The position numbers and the translations under genes are program-made. From NCBI GenBank assembly GCA_017417315.1, contig JAFPZK010000053.1:1-64000 (forward strand): a stretch of DNA of 64,000 nucleotides. Direction: 5' to 3'. This DNA comes from Bacteroidales bacterium. Lineage in GTDB: Bacteria > Bacteroidota > Bacteroidia > Bacteroidales > UBA3824. Position 1 is the stretch's first letter, and every line of letters begins with the position of its first letter. The notes under the pieces were generated by a model. The model saw nothing but the letters and a program-made list of their open reading frames with translations. It was not told where the DNA came from and did no database searches. Shown piece after piece: positions 24,846-34,280 of this stretch.

Positions 24846-25024
24846 AATATATAAAATTGAAAGAGCGTTTGTTTGAACTGACTCCCAAAGACGACCAATC
24901 TATAAAGTAATTGTCAGTTCAAAGCAAATGCTCGCACTGCATACGGTGCGGGCTTACTTTGTAGTAATTACAGGCTTTGGTCGGTCTTTGGGAACTATGA
25001 AGTAGTCTGCACCTTTCTTTTTTT
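24846..25024 (+). ncRNA. candidate structured non-coding RNA next to abiF
   Basis: No open frame fits this interval. T24883-A24898 pairs with T24977-A24993 as a 16-bp stem with one bulged G (24983). Inside are a large asymmetric bubble (24899-24919 and 24962-24976), a CAAAG/CTTTG helix (24920-24924 with 24957-24961) and a terminal GCTCGCAC/GTGCGGGC hairpin (24930-24937 with 24946-24953). A T-rich run at 25013-25024 could end the transcript. The two bubble strands both contain AGTAATT followed by CAG. A closing stem, bubble and terminal stem also describe 6S RNA. Position beside an Abi_2 HEPN gene with the same promoter element makes an AbiF-associated RNA the favoured reading. Confidence 0.6.
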
Positions 25025-25085
25025 ATGTTATACAAGTAATCAAGTACTAAAACCCTATTGTTAAACTTTACAAAAAGGAGAAATT

Positions 25086-25760
25086 ATGAGAAAAATTTTA
25101 ATGACAATGCTGATGGCATTGATTGTATTAGTATCATATTCACAAAACAGTCGTCAATACATCAAAAATGTGATAATATCAAAGGACGAGTGTAAAAATG
25201 TTGCTATAACAAAGACCAATGGTGATTTAATGCTGTATGGCAGAAATGGTTATGCTGCACAAGGTTGTCCAAGAGGTTTGACTGATGCTCTTGACGAATT
25301 AAATGATGATAATGAACTCATTGATGATGTGGTTCTTACAGAGAATGGTAAGTGGCTTATTTTATATGGTAATAATGGTATACAATGGAATAATATACCT
25401 TATAGTTTAGAATCCAAATTGAGGTATTATAATCGTGAAAATGAAATAATTACCTCTGTAACTTTCAATGATTATGGAGATTGGATTGTAATAACTACTG
25501 ATTATTTTAGTGCTTCTCAAGATTGGATAACTAACTGGCTTAAAGAAGATAATAATAAGCACGGACAATTATGGGCTGCATGTATTACTGACGATGCAAT
25601 GGTTGCGGTATATGAAACTGGTTATAGATTCTATGGTAATGTGCCTGAAAGTTTAAAGACTAAATTAAGAAATTCTGATATTGATGTCTATAGACTGAAA
25701 ATTGCTGGTACATCGTGGTTTTTTGCTGATAAACGAGGATACTATCATTACAATATGTAA
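25086..25760 (+). CDS. hypothetical small secreted protein
   Basis: A 224-residue protein with a signal peptide (MLMALIVLVSYSQ). The rest is about four repeats of a short beta-rich unit of the type VxxxNGDLMLYGxNGY / ENGKWLILYGNNG / DYGDWIVITTDY / GTSWFFADKRGYYHY. They look like degenerate blades of a propeller or WG/RCC1-like repeat. Family and function are not recognised. An AAGGAG Shine-Dalgarno sequence lies 4-9 bases before the ATG, unusual beside the other genes. Codon use is more AT-rich than in the neighbours. Both points suggest an imported gene. Confidence 0.6.
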   Translation: MRKILMTMLMALIVLVSYSQNSRQYIKNVIISKDECKNVAITKTNGDLMLYGRNGYAAQGCPRGLTDALDELNDDNELIDDVVLTENGKWLILYGNNGIQWNNIPYSLESKLRYYNRENEIITSVTFNDYGDWIVITTDYFSASQDWITNWLKEDNNKHGQLWAACITDDAMVAVYETGYRFYGNVPESLKTKLRNSDIDVYRLKIAGTSWFFADKRGYYHYNM

Positions 25761-25772
25761 GAGACTACATTG

Positions 25773-25831
25773 TTTGTTTTCAAGCGGGCGGTGTAAAACC
25801 GTAAGGTTTTAAAACCCCCGCTTTGAAAACA
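25773..25831. repeat. island-flanking hairpin repeat, right copy
   Basis: A long hairpin: TTGTTTTCAAGCGGG on the left pairs with CCCGCTTTGAAAACAA on the right, with an inner GTAAAACC/GGTTTTA helix. The GGCGGTGTAAAACCGTAA block and CCGCTTTGAAAA also occur at 23573-23615. It may double as the terminator of the small secreted-protein gene. Confidence 0.55.
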
Positions 25832-25860
25832 ACAACCAGAATATATTTTACTTTTCTTTC

Positions 25861-25904
25861 AAAACATTTGTAAACTTCCTTCAAAACATATACTTTTGTA
25901 ATCG
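25861..25904 (+). promoter_or_regulatory. promoter repeat P1 (ahead of the AlbA_2-type pseudogene)
   Basis: TTTG 25867-25870, a 20-bp spacer and TACTTTTG 25891-25898. The 44-base block is nearly identical (about 42 of 44) to 26718-26761, which drives sprA. Confidence 0.7.
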
Positions 25905-25921
25905 GTGAAATTATTTTTGTT

Positions 25922-26667
25922 ATGAATCAGGAAAAGTTTATAAACCTCACAAAATCAGGCGAGTCTTATACTGTTGAATATAAGACTTGTACGGAAAATG
26001 TTTCGGAATCAGTTTACGAAAGTATATGCTCGTTTCTGAATCATAGCGGCGGCTATATATTGTTAGGGGTAAAAGATAACGGCGAAATCAAAGGCATAAA
26101 CTCGGACAAGGCGGAAAGTTCAAAAAGAATAATACAAAAAATCCGTTACTTGTACGCATTTTTCGGGAATTGGCGTGGGTTGAAGATATGGGATCTGGTA
26201 CGCGCAATATTACGAAGTACGCACCTCTGTATTTTCCTGAATACAAAGTTGACATTAATAGCGGGTCGCAGTTTATTTTTTCTGTAACGTACAACGAAAT
26301 GTCCGAAACAAATGTCCATAACTCACCCGAAAATGTCCATGACAACTCAAAAATGTCCATGACAAACACTGAAAATGTCCGAAACAACGATAAAATGTCC
26401 GAAACAAATGTCCGAAACAATGATGAAATGTCCGAAACAGATTTAGAAAATGTCCGAAACAAAAAAGATATTAAGAAGAATAAACGACAACAAGCAATAA
26501 TCGGATTGATAAAAAAGATACCTGATATAACGGTTGAATATTTGTCCGAAAAATTAGACGTTAACGAAAAAACAATTCGCCGCGACATTTCCGAATTGAA
26601 AGAAAACGGCGTGTTAGAGCGTATCGGAGGCAGTAGATTTGGCGGCGAATGGGCGATTATTAACTAA
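25922..26667 (+). pseudogene. AlbA_2-type transcriptional regulator/ATP-binding protein, internally deleted and frameshifted
   Basis: Intact relatives carry an N-terminal AlbA_2 DNA-binding domain, a GHKL ATPase-like middle and a C-terminal winged helix. Here codons from 25922 encode the AlbA_2 start (ESYTVEYKTC, then FLNHSGGYILLGVKDNGEIKGI). After about residue 70 the homology jumps, near 26131-26140 and in another frame, to NPLLVRIFRELAWVEDMGSG of the ATPase end. The gene then runs to the winged helix (TVEYLSEKLDVNEKTIRRDI) and a stop at 26667. Most of the middle is missing. The linker is encoded by nine imperfect copies of an ATGTCC-based unit (26297-26465). It lies between the two promoter repeats. 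Confidence 0.75.
26297..26465 (+). repeat. imperfect short repeats in the AlbA_2-type linker
   Basis: Nine copies of AAATGTCC followed by GAAAC, ATAAC or ATGAC at irregular spacing of 13-22 bases. They encode the (M)SETNVRN-like linker. The irregular spacing and open reading frame argue against a CRISPR array. Confidence 0.6.
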
Positions 26668-26717
26668 TGCTTTGTAAATGACAACCTAAATATTTTTCTC
26701 TCCAAATCTTTTTCCCT

Positions 26718-26761
26718 AAAACATTTGTAAACTTCCCCTAAAACATATACTTTTGTAATCG
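26718..26761 (+). promoter_or_regulatory. promoter repeat P2 (sprA promoter)
   Basis: TTTG 26724-26727, a 20-bp spacer and TACTTTTG 26748-26755, 21 bases before the sprA ATG. It is nearly identical to 25861-25904. Confidence 0.75.
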
Positions 26762-26776
26762 TTTTTTTTATTGAAT

Positions 26777-29700
26777 ATGAAACTATTGAAACGCACAACA
26801 GTTTTTGCAGGTGCGGCGGCGGTTTTTGCTGCAACCGTCTTTACAACGGGCGCACAAAATTTCCAACCCTCGGAATACAAACTTCAAGATTCCGATACGG
26901 GTATTTTATCCGATAAGGAACGTCAAAAATCCCCTATACAGTTAAAAGAACCCGCCGTCATAAACCAAGAAACTGAATACGATTACAAATCCGGCGGTTA
27001 TACTACTAAAACCAAAGTCGGTGATATGGAAATTTCACGCCCCGAATTTCAGAGCGCAAAAGACCACGACAGTCTCGAAAACAAAAAAGAACTGCGCGAA
27101 TACTGGCAACGTCAAATGAAAGACAATTACAGTCTCGACAACAAAAACCAACGCTCAGGGCTTGAACGCTACCTCAATCCGCGTATCAATGTCAATATGC
27201 GCGGCTTCGACAGAATTTTCGGAACTAATGTCATCGACATAAAACCGCAAGGAAACGTCAGCGTAACTTTCGGTGCTGACATCTCTAAAATCGACAACTA
27301 TACGCTGCCGAAAAAACAACGCAATGACGTTTCTTTCGATTTCGACCTCGCAATGCAAGTCGGCGTAACGGGAACTATCGGCGACAAAATGAAAGTCGGT
27401 GTCAACTACAATACCGAATCTACTTTCGAGTTTGAAAACCGTCAAAAAGTCGAATACATCGGTCATCAGGACGAAATTATTCAGAGAATCGAGTTCGGTA
27501 ACGTGTCAATGCCCCTCGAAGGTAACCTCATAAACGGAAGCACAACCCTCTTCGGCGTTAAAACCGACCTGAAATTCGGAAAACTAACCGCTACCGCCGT
27601 ACTTTCACAACAAAAAGGCGAAACCAAAACCATTGAAGTCAATGCCGGAAGCGTCAGCAGCGAATTTTCGATTCAATCCTCCGATTATGAGGCTGACAGA
27701 CACTTTTTCCTCAACCATTTTTTCAGGGACAATTACGAAAAGGCTTTAAAAAACTTGCCTGTAATAAATTCGGGTGTCGTGGTAACAAACATCGAAGTCT
27801 GGGTTACTAATAACAAACTCGCAACCGAAGACGCAAGAAACGTTGCCGCGTTCTTAGACCTGGCCGAACCCGAACATATTTATAACACAAAATCGGTAAG
27901 GTATTCGTCGTCAAAAGTTCCGTGCAACACTTCAAATACCCTTTATAACAACTTGATAACCACGTATCAAGGTCTGCGCGATATTAATTCGTTGACAAGC
28001 ACGTTGAGCGGAAATTTTTCGTCAGGCTCTGATTACGAAAAAATCGGAAACGCAAGAAAACTTTCTTCCTCGGAATATAGTTTCAATGCGCAGTTAGGAT
28101 ATATTTCTTTGAACACTTCGCTTCGTGATGACGAAGTTTTGGCTGTCGCTTACGAATACACTTACAAAGGCAAAACGTACAAAGTCGGTGAATTTTCGTC
28201 AGAATTAAATCCGTCGCAAACGCTGATTTTGAAACTCCTACGCGGAACATCGTTTTCGCCCGCTTTGCCAAACTGGGACTTGATGATGAAAAACGTTTAT
28301 AACCTCAACGCTTATCAAGTCTCTAACGAGGATTTTCTTTTGCAGGTAAAATATCAGTCCGACAAATCGGGGTCGCTTGTTAACTATTTGAATGCCGGAA
28401 ATATAGACGGTGAAATGTTAATCAAAGTTTTAAACCTCGATAACATAAATTTTCAAGCGCAAAACTCTCCTGACGGTAATTTCGACTTTATTCCCGGCGT
28501 AACCGTCAACGCAGAAAAAGGCAGAATAATTTTCCCCGTACTCGAACCTTTCGGCGATTATCTCAGAGGTAAAATCGGCGACGAGGCGGCAGCGGATAAA
28601 TACTGTTATTCACAACTTTACGATTCCACAAAAACAATCGCAAAACAAAACGCCGAAAAAGATAAATTTTACATAACCGGTAGTTATAAATCGAGTTCGG
28701 GCAGCGAAATTTCCCTTGACGCTATGAACATCGAAGAAGGCTCGGTGAAAGTTACCGCCGGCGGTCTCACCCTTACCGAAGGAACGGACTATGTCGTTGA
28801 TTATCTGCTCGGAACGGTAAAAATCGTCAACGAAAGTATTCTACAATCGGGCAACAAAATTTCGGTTTCGGTAGAAAGTAACACGACCTTCAACTCCACC
28901 ACCAAAACGATGATGGGTACTCATTTGAATTATCAGTTCAGTGATAATTTTAACGTCGGCGGAACGATTATGAGATTGTCAGAAAAAACGATGACAAACA
29001 AAGTTTCAGTCGGTTACGAACCCGTTAAAAATACGATTTGGGGCTTGGACGTCAGGTATTCAACGCCGCTGCCGTATTTAACAAGGCTTATTGACCGTCT
29101 GCCGCTTATTTCAACAACCTCAGAATCAAGACTTTCGGTAGAAGGTGAATTTGCACAGTTGCTGCCCGGACACAGCCGCAGCGTTGACAAAGCCGGAACA
29201 TGTTACATCGACGATTTTGAAGCCTCTCAAACAAAAATCGACGTTAAATCCGTTTCGCGCTGGGTGCTTTCGTCCGCGCCGTCGGGAACTAAAAAATTTC
29301 CCGAAGCAAGTCTTAACAACGATTTGCGTTATGGTTATAACCGCGCACTCTTGGCTTGGTACAACGTCCTTTCTGACTTGCAGGGAACAAGCGTTTCGGG
29401 TTCGGGCATAACGCCGTCTTACATCACCAAAGACGATCAGTCAAACCATTATATCAGAGCGGTTTACGAGAAAGAAATTTTTCCGAATGCACAATCGGTC
29501 AGCGGAATTTCTACGCAGTTAACCGTCCTGAACCTCGCTTATTATCCCTCGGAGAGAGGTCCTTATAACTTTGACGTTCAAGGACTTGACGAAAACGGTT
29601 ATTTAAAAAATCCCGAAAAACGCTGGGGCGGTATCATGAGGGAAATGACAACTACCGACTTTGAAACTTCAAATATCGAATATCTTGAATTTTGGATGTT

Positions 29701-32700
29701 AGACCCGTTTATCTACGAGCAGGACGGTATGGGTGCTGACCTTTATTTCAACCTCGGACACGTTTCTGAGGACGTTCTCAAAGACGGTAGAAAAAGTTTT
29801 GAAAACGGTATTCCGTACCCGATGGACGAAAATTTTATTGATTCAACCGCTTGGGGACGGGTCTCGAACAAGACTTTTTTGGTCAACGCTTTTGACAACA
29901 CAAATGGCGCAAAAGAGGCTCAGGATTTGGGTTTTGACGGTTTGGACGACGTTCAGGAGCGGAGTTTTTTTACGAAATATTTGGACGATATTGCTAACAA
30001 ATACGGTACGTCGTCCGCCGCTTATCAAAACGCTTACAACGACCCTGCTGCCGACAACTATCATTATTTCAGAGGCGGCGATTATGACGAGCAACGCCTT
30101 TCGATTGCCGAGCGTTACAAGCATTACAACGGTACTCAGGGCAACTCGTCTGACATAGGCGGCTCGTCAGCATATTCTACGATAAAAGACCGTTATCCCG
30201 ATGTCGAGGATATAAATCTTGACAACACTTTGAGCGAAACCGAATCGTATTATCAATACAAAGTTCATATCGCTCCAAACAGTATGCAGGTCGGTCAAAA
30301 CTACATTACGGACATCGTTGAAAGCCACGTCAAGACGGTAAACGGCGAAAGCGAAACGGTGAAATGGTATCAGTTTAAGATTCCGATTTACCAGCCTGAC
30401 TCGGTTGTCGGCACGATTTCGGACTTTAAATCAATCCGCTTTATGCGCATGTACTTGACGAATGCACAAAAAGACATTATTCTGCGTTTTGCGGAGATGA
30501 ATCTTCTTCGCGGCGACTGGCGGAAATATACGGCTTCGATGACCTCGGCTGGCGAAATCTTAACCGACAGACAAATCAACGACGGCGTGCTTGACATCAC
30601 AAACGTCGGCTTGGAAGAAAACGGTTCTAAAACGCCGGTCAACTATCTTTTGCCGCCCACAATCAGCCGTGAACGCGATTACGAAACCAATCAGGTTATT
30701 GAGCAGGACGAAAAAGCAATGTGTTTACAAGTTAAAACTTTGCCTGACGGTCAGGCGGTTGCGGCGTACAAAACGGCAATTTTGGATTTACGTCAGTACA
30801 AAAAGTTAAAAATGTTTGTTCACTGCGAAGAAACCTCCGGCAATATTCTTAACGACAGAGATTTACGGATTTTTGTCCGTCTCGGTAGCGACTACAAAGA
30901 AAACTACTACGAGTATGAAATTCCGCTTTACGTTACTCCCGCAGGTTATTATCCCGATGACGACAACGGAAGGTTAGCCGTTTGGCCAGAAAGAAACAAC
31001 GTTGAAATCATTTTTGAAAAGTTGCAACTTGTTAAACAACAACGTAACAATGATTTACGTGCTGCGGGTTCAACCTATTCGTTAACAATGCCCTACACTT
31101 CGCAACTTGACGACGGCAGCCGCATAACGGTTATGGGAAGTCCGAATATTTCTAACATCAAGACGATAATGATTGGTGTCAGAAACCCGTCAATGACCGA
31201 AAACGACGAAGAGGACGACGGAATGGACAAAAGCGCGGAAATTTGGGTTAACGAACTAAGGCTCACGGACTTCAACGAAGACGGCGGCTGGGCTGCCCGT
31301 GCTAAAATGGAATTGCAGTTAGCGGACTTAGCGACGGTAACATTATCGGGTTACACTCACACGCCCGGCTTCGGAAGCATTGAAAAACGTGTTTCGGAGC
31401 GTCATCAGGAAACGGTTTATCAGTACGATTTTTCGACTTTGTTTCAGGTCGGAAAGTTTTTTAACCCCGACTATAACGTTAGAATGCCGCTTTATTTCGG
31501 ATATTCAGAAAATTATGAACTTCCGAAATATAACCCTCTTGACCCTGACATCGACCTTGACGTTACGCTAAAAGATCCGAAACTTTCAAAAGCCGAAAAA
31601 GACGACGTAAGAGACCGCAGTATCACTTACGAACAACGTAAAAGTCTGAATATGACCAATATTCATATTGAAGGTCGCAGCGAGGAGGCAAAAGAAACTG
31701 CCAGAATGGAAAAAGAATTAAAAAACTCTCCCGAGGGTAAAAAAGACGAAAAACAGCAGTCGAAAAAACAAAAGCAAAAACCGTTTTATCACGTTTCAAA
31801 CTTTACGGCAGGCGTAGCGTATTCGGAATATTATATGCACAATCCGACGATTAAAGCGCAGTTAGAGAGAATGTTGCAATCTTCCGTCGAATACAATTAC
31901 ACGTATAATCCGAAGAATTACCGTCCGCTGTCGAAAGTCGGATTCTTGAAAAACAAAAATTTGGAATTAATCCGTGATTTCAACTTTTATCTCTTGCCGA
32001 CAATGGTTTCTGTCAACGCTAACATAAACAGAAATTACTCGTCAGTGGAGTACAGAAACATTGACAATCAGGCGGTATTTTTAACGCCGTCTTATCGGAA
32101 GGAGTTTATGTGGCAGCGTAATTACGAGGTGCGTTACAAGTTGACACAGAATTTAAAATTTTCGCTTTCGGCACATACCGAGGCGCAGGTTGACCCTGAC
32201 GGCAGGCTTGACAATACCGATTTAGAAGAAGTTAGCCGCAAACGCGACACGTTGTTTATGAAAATTTTTGACTGGGGCGAAAACACTTCATATACTCAAA
32301 ATATGAAATTCGACTGGCAGGTGCCGCTGTCAAAAATTCCGGGTTTGAGATGGACGTCCGCAAATGCCGTTTACAACGCCGATTACAAATGGGACAGCGG
32401 CACAGACCCGCTTGAAGCCGAGACCGAAGACGGAGAAAAATACACGATTAACCGTGGTCATACGATAAACAATTTAGGCGTTTTGACCCTTAACGGCAAC
32501 CTTAATTTTGAACGTGTTTACAAAAATGTACCGTATTTTAAGACGGTTATGGGACGTTTCGGTAAGGACGGCAGGAAAAACGCTTCAAAAGAAAAACGCG
32601 AAGTGGTTTATCAGAAAGGCAATTTACGTTTTTTCAAAAACAAGGAGCGCAACATTGTTCACTCTCTCGGGACAACGGAGGTTGAGATTGAGGTTTTGGA

Positions 32701-34237
32701 TTCGGACGGTAAAAAAATTGACGGCGATATTCAGATTGTTGACAAAAATAAAGTGAAGTTTACAGCCTCGGACGATTATGCAAACTGCACCGTAAAAGTT
32801 GTCGGCAAAAAGCCCGTAAAAGATTCGCCGCTGTTGGTGGCTTCGGATTATGCTTTGATGTCTTTGTTTTCGATTCGTAACGCTTCGATTTCGTACAAAA
32901 ATCAAAGGGCTAACACTACGACGGGATATTTGTCAGGCACGAAAATACTCGGAATGCAAAATTATGCGGGAGCGGTTGCGCCGGGTTTAGAGTACATTAT
33001 GGCTTTGAACGGCGATGAATTTCATTACCGCGCTTCTGAAAAATCGTGGCTTGTTAAGGACTCGACGTTAATGGACCCGATTTTGTATACAAGAGGCAAC
33101 AACATAGGCGTAAGGTTGACGGTTGAGCCGATAAACACTTTCAGAATTGACGTTAATTTTGACCGCACGATGCTTTTCAATACGGAAGATTATTTTTATT
33201 GGACGGGTGGTGAAACTTGGGAAACGACTTCAAAAGTAAAAACGGGAAATTACCGTACAACGTTCAATATGATAAAAACGGCGTTCAAGAAGGTTGGCGA
33301 CGATTATTCTTTGGAAACTTACACCAAGTTTTTGGAATCGCGGCCGATAGTTGCAGACCGTCAGGCGGCTGAGCGTGCCTCGCGTACACCGCTTTATACT
33401 CCGGAAAAAAACGAAGACGGTATGCCGGACGGTTATTCTCTGACACATCAGGACGTTTTGTTACCGGCGTTTTTAGCGGCGTATTCGGGCATTAATCCCG
33501 AAAAGATTTCGCTGAATCCGTTCTTGAAAATGCCGCTTCCGAACTGGCGTGTTAATTACAAAGGTTTAGGCAATATTTCGTTTTTGAAAGATTACGTCAG
33601 GTCGGCATTATTGACACATTCATACATTTGTACGTATTCGGTTTCTAATTTTAAGAACAATGCGAACTATTCTTTTGAGCAGGAAGAAGAGTACGGACAG
33701 AGTTTTGTCCGTTATGAGGTCAACGACTTGTTTATTCCACAGTACGAAATCGGTTCGGTAACCTTAGAAGAAAGGTTTGCACCGCTTTTCGGAATGGACA
33801 TTTCGTGGGTTAATATGTTGAGTACAAAATTTGAGTACCGCAGAACGAGGCTTATGACCTTATCGTTTGCAAATTCGCAGATAACGGAGGCTTACAAAAA
33901 AGAATGGGTGATAGGATTAGGATATAAATTTGCGCAGTTGCCGCTAAATATTCGCACGTCTTCGGGTTCAAAACGTTTGAAATCGGATTTGGATTTGCGG
34001 ACGGATTTTGTCATCAACGACGACAAGACGATTTTGCGTGAAATAGAAGATATGTACAACGAGATTTCGGCTGGTCAGCGGAGTTATTCGATTAGGACGA
34101 CGGCAGATTATCAACTCTCGCAACGGCTGAAACTTCAACTCTACTATAATCACAATATTGCAAACCCGCTTATTTCAACGAGTTACAGGACTTCTAACAT
34201 AAAGTTCGGTTTCACGCTGACAATGGGGTTGGATTAA
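26777..34237 (+). CDS. sprA: type IX secretion outer-membrane translocon SprA (Sov)
   Basis: A 2486-residue protein with a signal peptide (to about residue 30) and beta-strand-rich sequence throughout. Size and family features (MNPRINVNMRGFDRIFGTN-like N-terminal block, long conserved barrel) fit SprA/Sov, the giant barrel through which type IX secretion substrates cross the outer membrane. Substrates carry C-terminal sorting domains. ATG 26777 is used; a TTG six bases upstream is less likely. The base composition of the coding strand changes from C/A-rich in the first half to more G/T-rich near the end. Other secretion-related genes in the window are the PorE-like gene and possible cargo genes. 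Confidence 0.95.
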   Translation: MKLLKRTTVFAGAAAVFAATVFTTGAQNFQPSEYKLQDSDTGILSDKERQKSPIQLKEPAVINQETEYDYKSGGYTTKTKVGDMEISRPEFQSAKDHDSLENKKELREYWQRQMKDNYSLDNKNQRSGLERYLNPRINVNMRGFDRIFGTNVIDIKPQGNVSVTFGADISKIDNYTLPKKQRNDVSFDFDLAMQVGVTGTIGDKMKVGVNYNTESTFEFENRQKVEYIGHQDEIIQRIEFGNVSMPLEGNLINGSTTLFGVKTDLKFGKLTATAVLSQQKGETKTIEVNAGSVSSEFSIQSSDYEADRHFFLNHFFRDNYEKALKNLPVINSGVVVTNIEVWVTNNKLATEDARNVAAFLDLAEPEHIYNTKSVRYSSSKVPCNTSNTLYNNLITTYQGLRDINSLTSTLSGNFSSGSDYEKIGNARKLSSSEYSFNAQLGYISLNTSLRDDEVLAVAYEYTYKGKTYKVGEFSSELNPSQTLILKLLRGTSFSPALPNWDLMMKNVYNLNAYQVSNEDFLLQVKYQSDKSGSLVNYLNAGNIDGEMLIKVLNLDNINFQAQNSPDGNFDFIPGVTVNAEKGRIIFPVLEPFGDYLRGKIGDEAAADKYCYSQLYDSTKTIAKQNAEKDKFYITGSYKSSSGSEISLDAMNIEEGSVKVTAGGLTLTEGTDYVVDYLLGTVKIVNESILQSGNKISVSVESNTTFNSTTKTMMGTHLNYQFSDNFNVGGTIMRLSEKTMTNKVSVGYEPVKNTIWGLDVRYSTPLPYLTRLIDRLPLISTTSESRLSVEGEFAQLLPGHSRSVDKAGTCYIDDFEASQTKIDVKSVSRWVLSSAPSGTKKFPEASLNNDLRYGYNRALLAWYNVLSDLQGTSVSGSGITPSYITKDDQSNHYIRAVYEKEIFPNAQSVSGISTQLTVLNLAYYPSERGPYNFDVQGLDENGYLKNPEKRWGGIMREMTTTDFETSNIEYLEFWMLDPFIYEQDGMGADLYFNLGHVSEDVLKDGRKSFENGIPYPMDENFIDSTAWGRVSNKTFLVNAFDNTNGAKEAQDLGFDGLDDVQERSFFTKYLDDIANKYGTSSAAYQNAYNDPAADNYHYFRGGDYDEQRLSIAERYKHYNGTQGNSSDIGGSSAYSTIKDRYPDVEDINLDNTLSETESYYQYKVHIAPNSMQVGQNYITDIVESHVKTVNGESETVKWYQFKIPIYQPDSVVGTISDFKSIRFMRMYLTNAQKDIILRFAEMNLLRGDWRKYTASMTSAGEILTDRQINDGVLDITNVGLEENGSKTPVNYLLPPTISRERDYETNQVIEQDEKAMCLQVKTLPDGQAVAAYKTAILDLRQYKKLKMFVHCEETSGNILNDRDLRIFVRLGSDYKENYYEYEIPLYVTPAGYYPDDDNGRLAVWPERNNVEIIFEKLQLVKQQRNNDLRAAGSTYSLTMPYTSQLDDGSRITVMGSPNISNIKTIMIGVRNPSMTENDEEDDGMDKSAEIWVNELRLTDFNEDGGWAARAKMELQLADLATVTLSGYTHTPGFGSIEKRVSERHQETVYQYDFSTLFQVGKFFNPDYNVRMPLYFGYSENYELPKYNPLDPDIDLDVTLKDPKLSKAEKDDVRDRSITYEQRKSLNMTNIHIEGRSEEAKETARMEKELKNSPEGKKDEKQQSKKQKQKPFYHVSNFTAGVAYSEYYMHNPTIKAQLERMLQSSVEYNYTYNPKNYRPLSKVGFLKNKNLELIRDFNFYLLPTMVSVNANINRNYSSVEYRNIDNQAVFLTPSYRKEFMWQRNYEVRYKLTQNLKFSLSAHTEAQVDPDGRLDNTDLEEVSRKRDTLFMKIFDWGENTSYTQNMKFDWQVPLSKIPGLRWTSANAVYNADYKWDSGTDPLEAETEDGEKYTINRGHTINNLGVLTLNGNLNFERVYKNVPYFKTVMGRFGKDGRKNASKEKREVVYQKGNLRFFKNKERNIVHSLGTTEVEIEVLDSDGKKIDGDIQIVDKNKVKFTASDDYANCTVKVVGKKPVKDSPLLVASDYALMSLFSIRNASISYKNQRANTTTGYLSGTKILGMQNYAGAVAPGLEYIMALNGDEFHYRASEKSWLVKDSTLMDPILYTRGNNIGVRLTVEPINTFRIDVNFDRTMLFNTEDYFYWTGGETWETTSKVKTGNYRTTFNMIKTAFKKVGDDYSLETYTKFLESRPIVADRQAAERASRTPLYTPEKNEDGMPDGYSLTHQDVLLPAFLAAYSGINPEKISLNPFLKMPLPNWRVNYKGLGNISFLKDYVRSALLTHSYICTYSVSNFKNNANYSFEQEEEYGQSFVRYEVNDLFIPQYEIGSVTLEERFAPLFGMDISWVNMLSTKFEYRRTRLMTLSFANSQITEAYKKEWVIGLGYKFAQLPLNIRTSSGSKRLKSDLDLRTDFVINDDKTILREIEDMYNEISAGQRSYSIRTTADYQLSQRLKLQLYYNHNIANPLISTSYRTSNIKFGFTLTMGLD

Positions 34238-34242
34238 TATTT

Positions 34243-34280
34243 AATTTATAACCGAGGGTGTAAACCCTCGGTTATAAATT
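34243..34280. terminator. bidirectional terminator between sprA and ruvA
   Basis: AATTTATAACCGAGGGT (34243-34259) pairs with ACCCTCGGTTATAAATT (34264-34280), a perfect 17-bp stem with a 4-base loop between the convergent genes. Confidence 0.85.

Noticed and set aside
24846..25024. Retron msr/msd interpretation of the structured RNA
   Set aside because: No reverse transcriptase gene in or near the island.
26297..26465. Possible CRISPR-like repeats
   Set aside because: Repeats are short, unevenly spaced and encode a protein linker; no cas genes are present.
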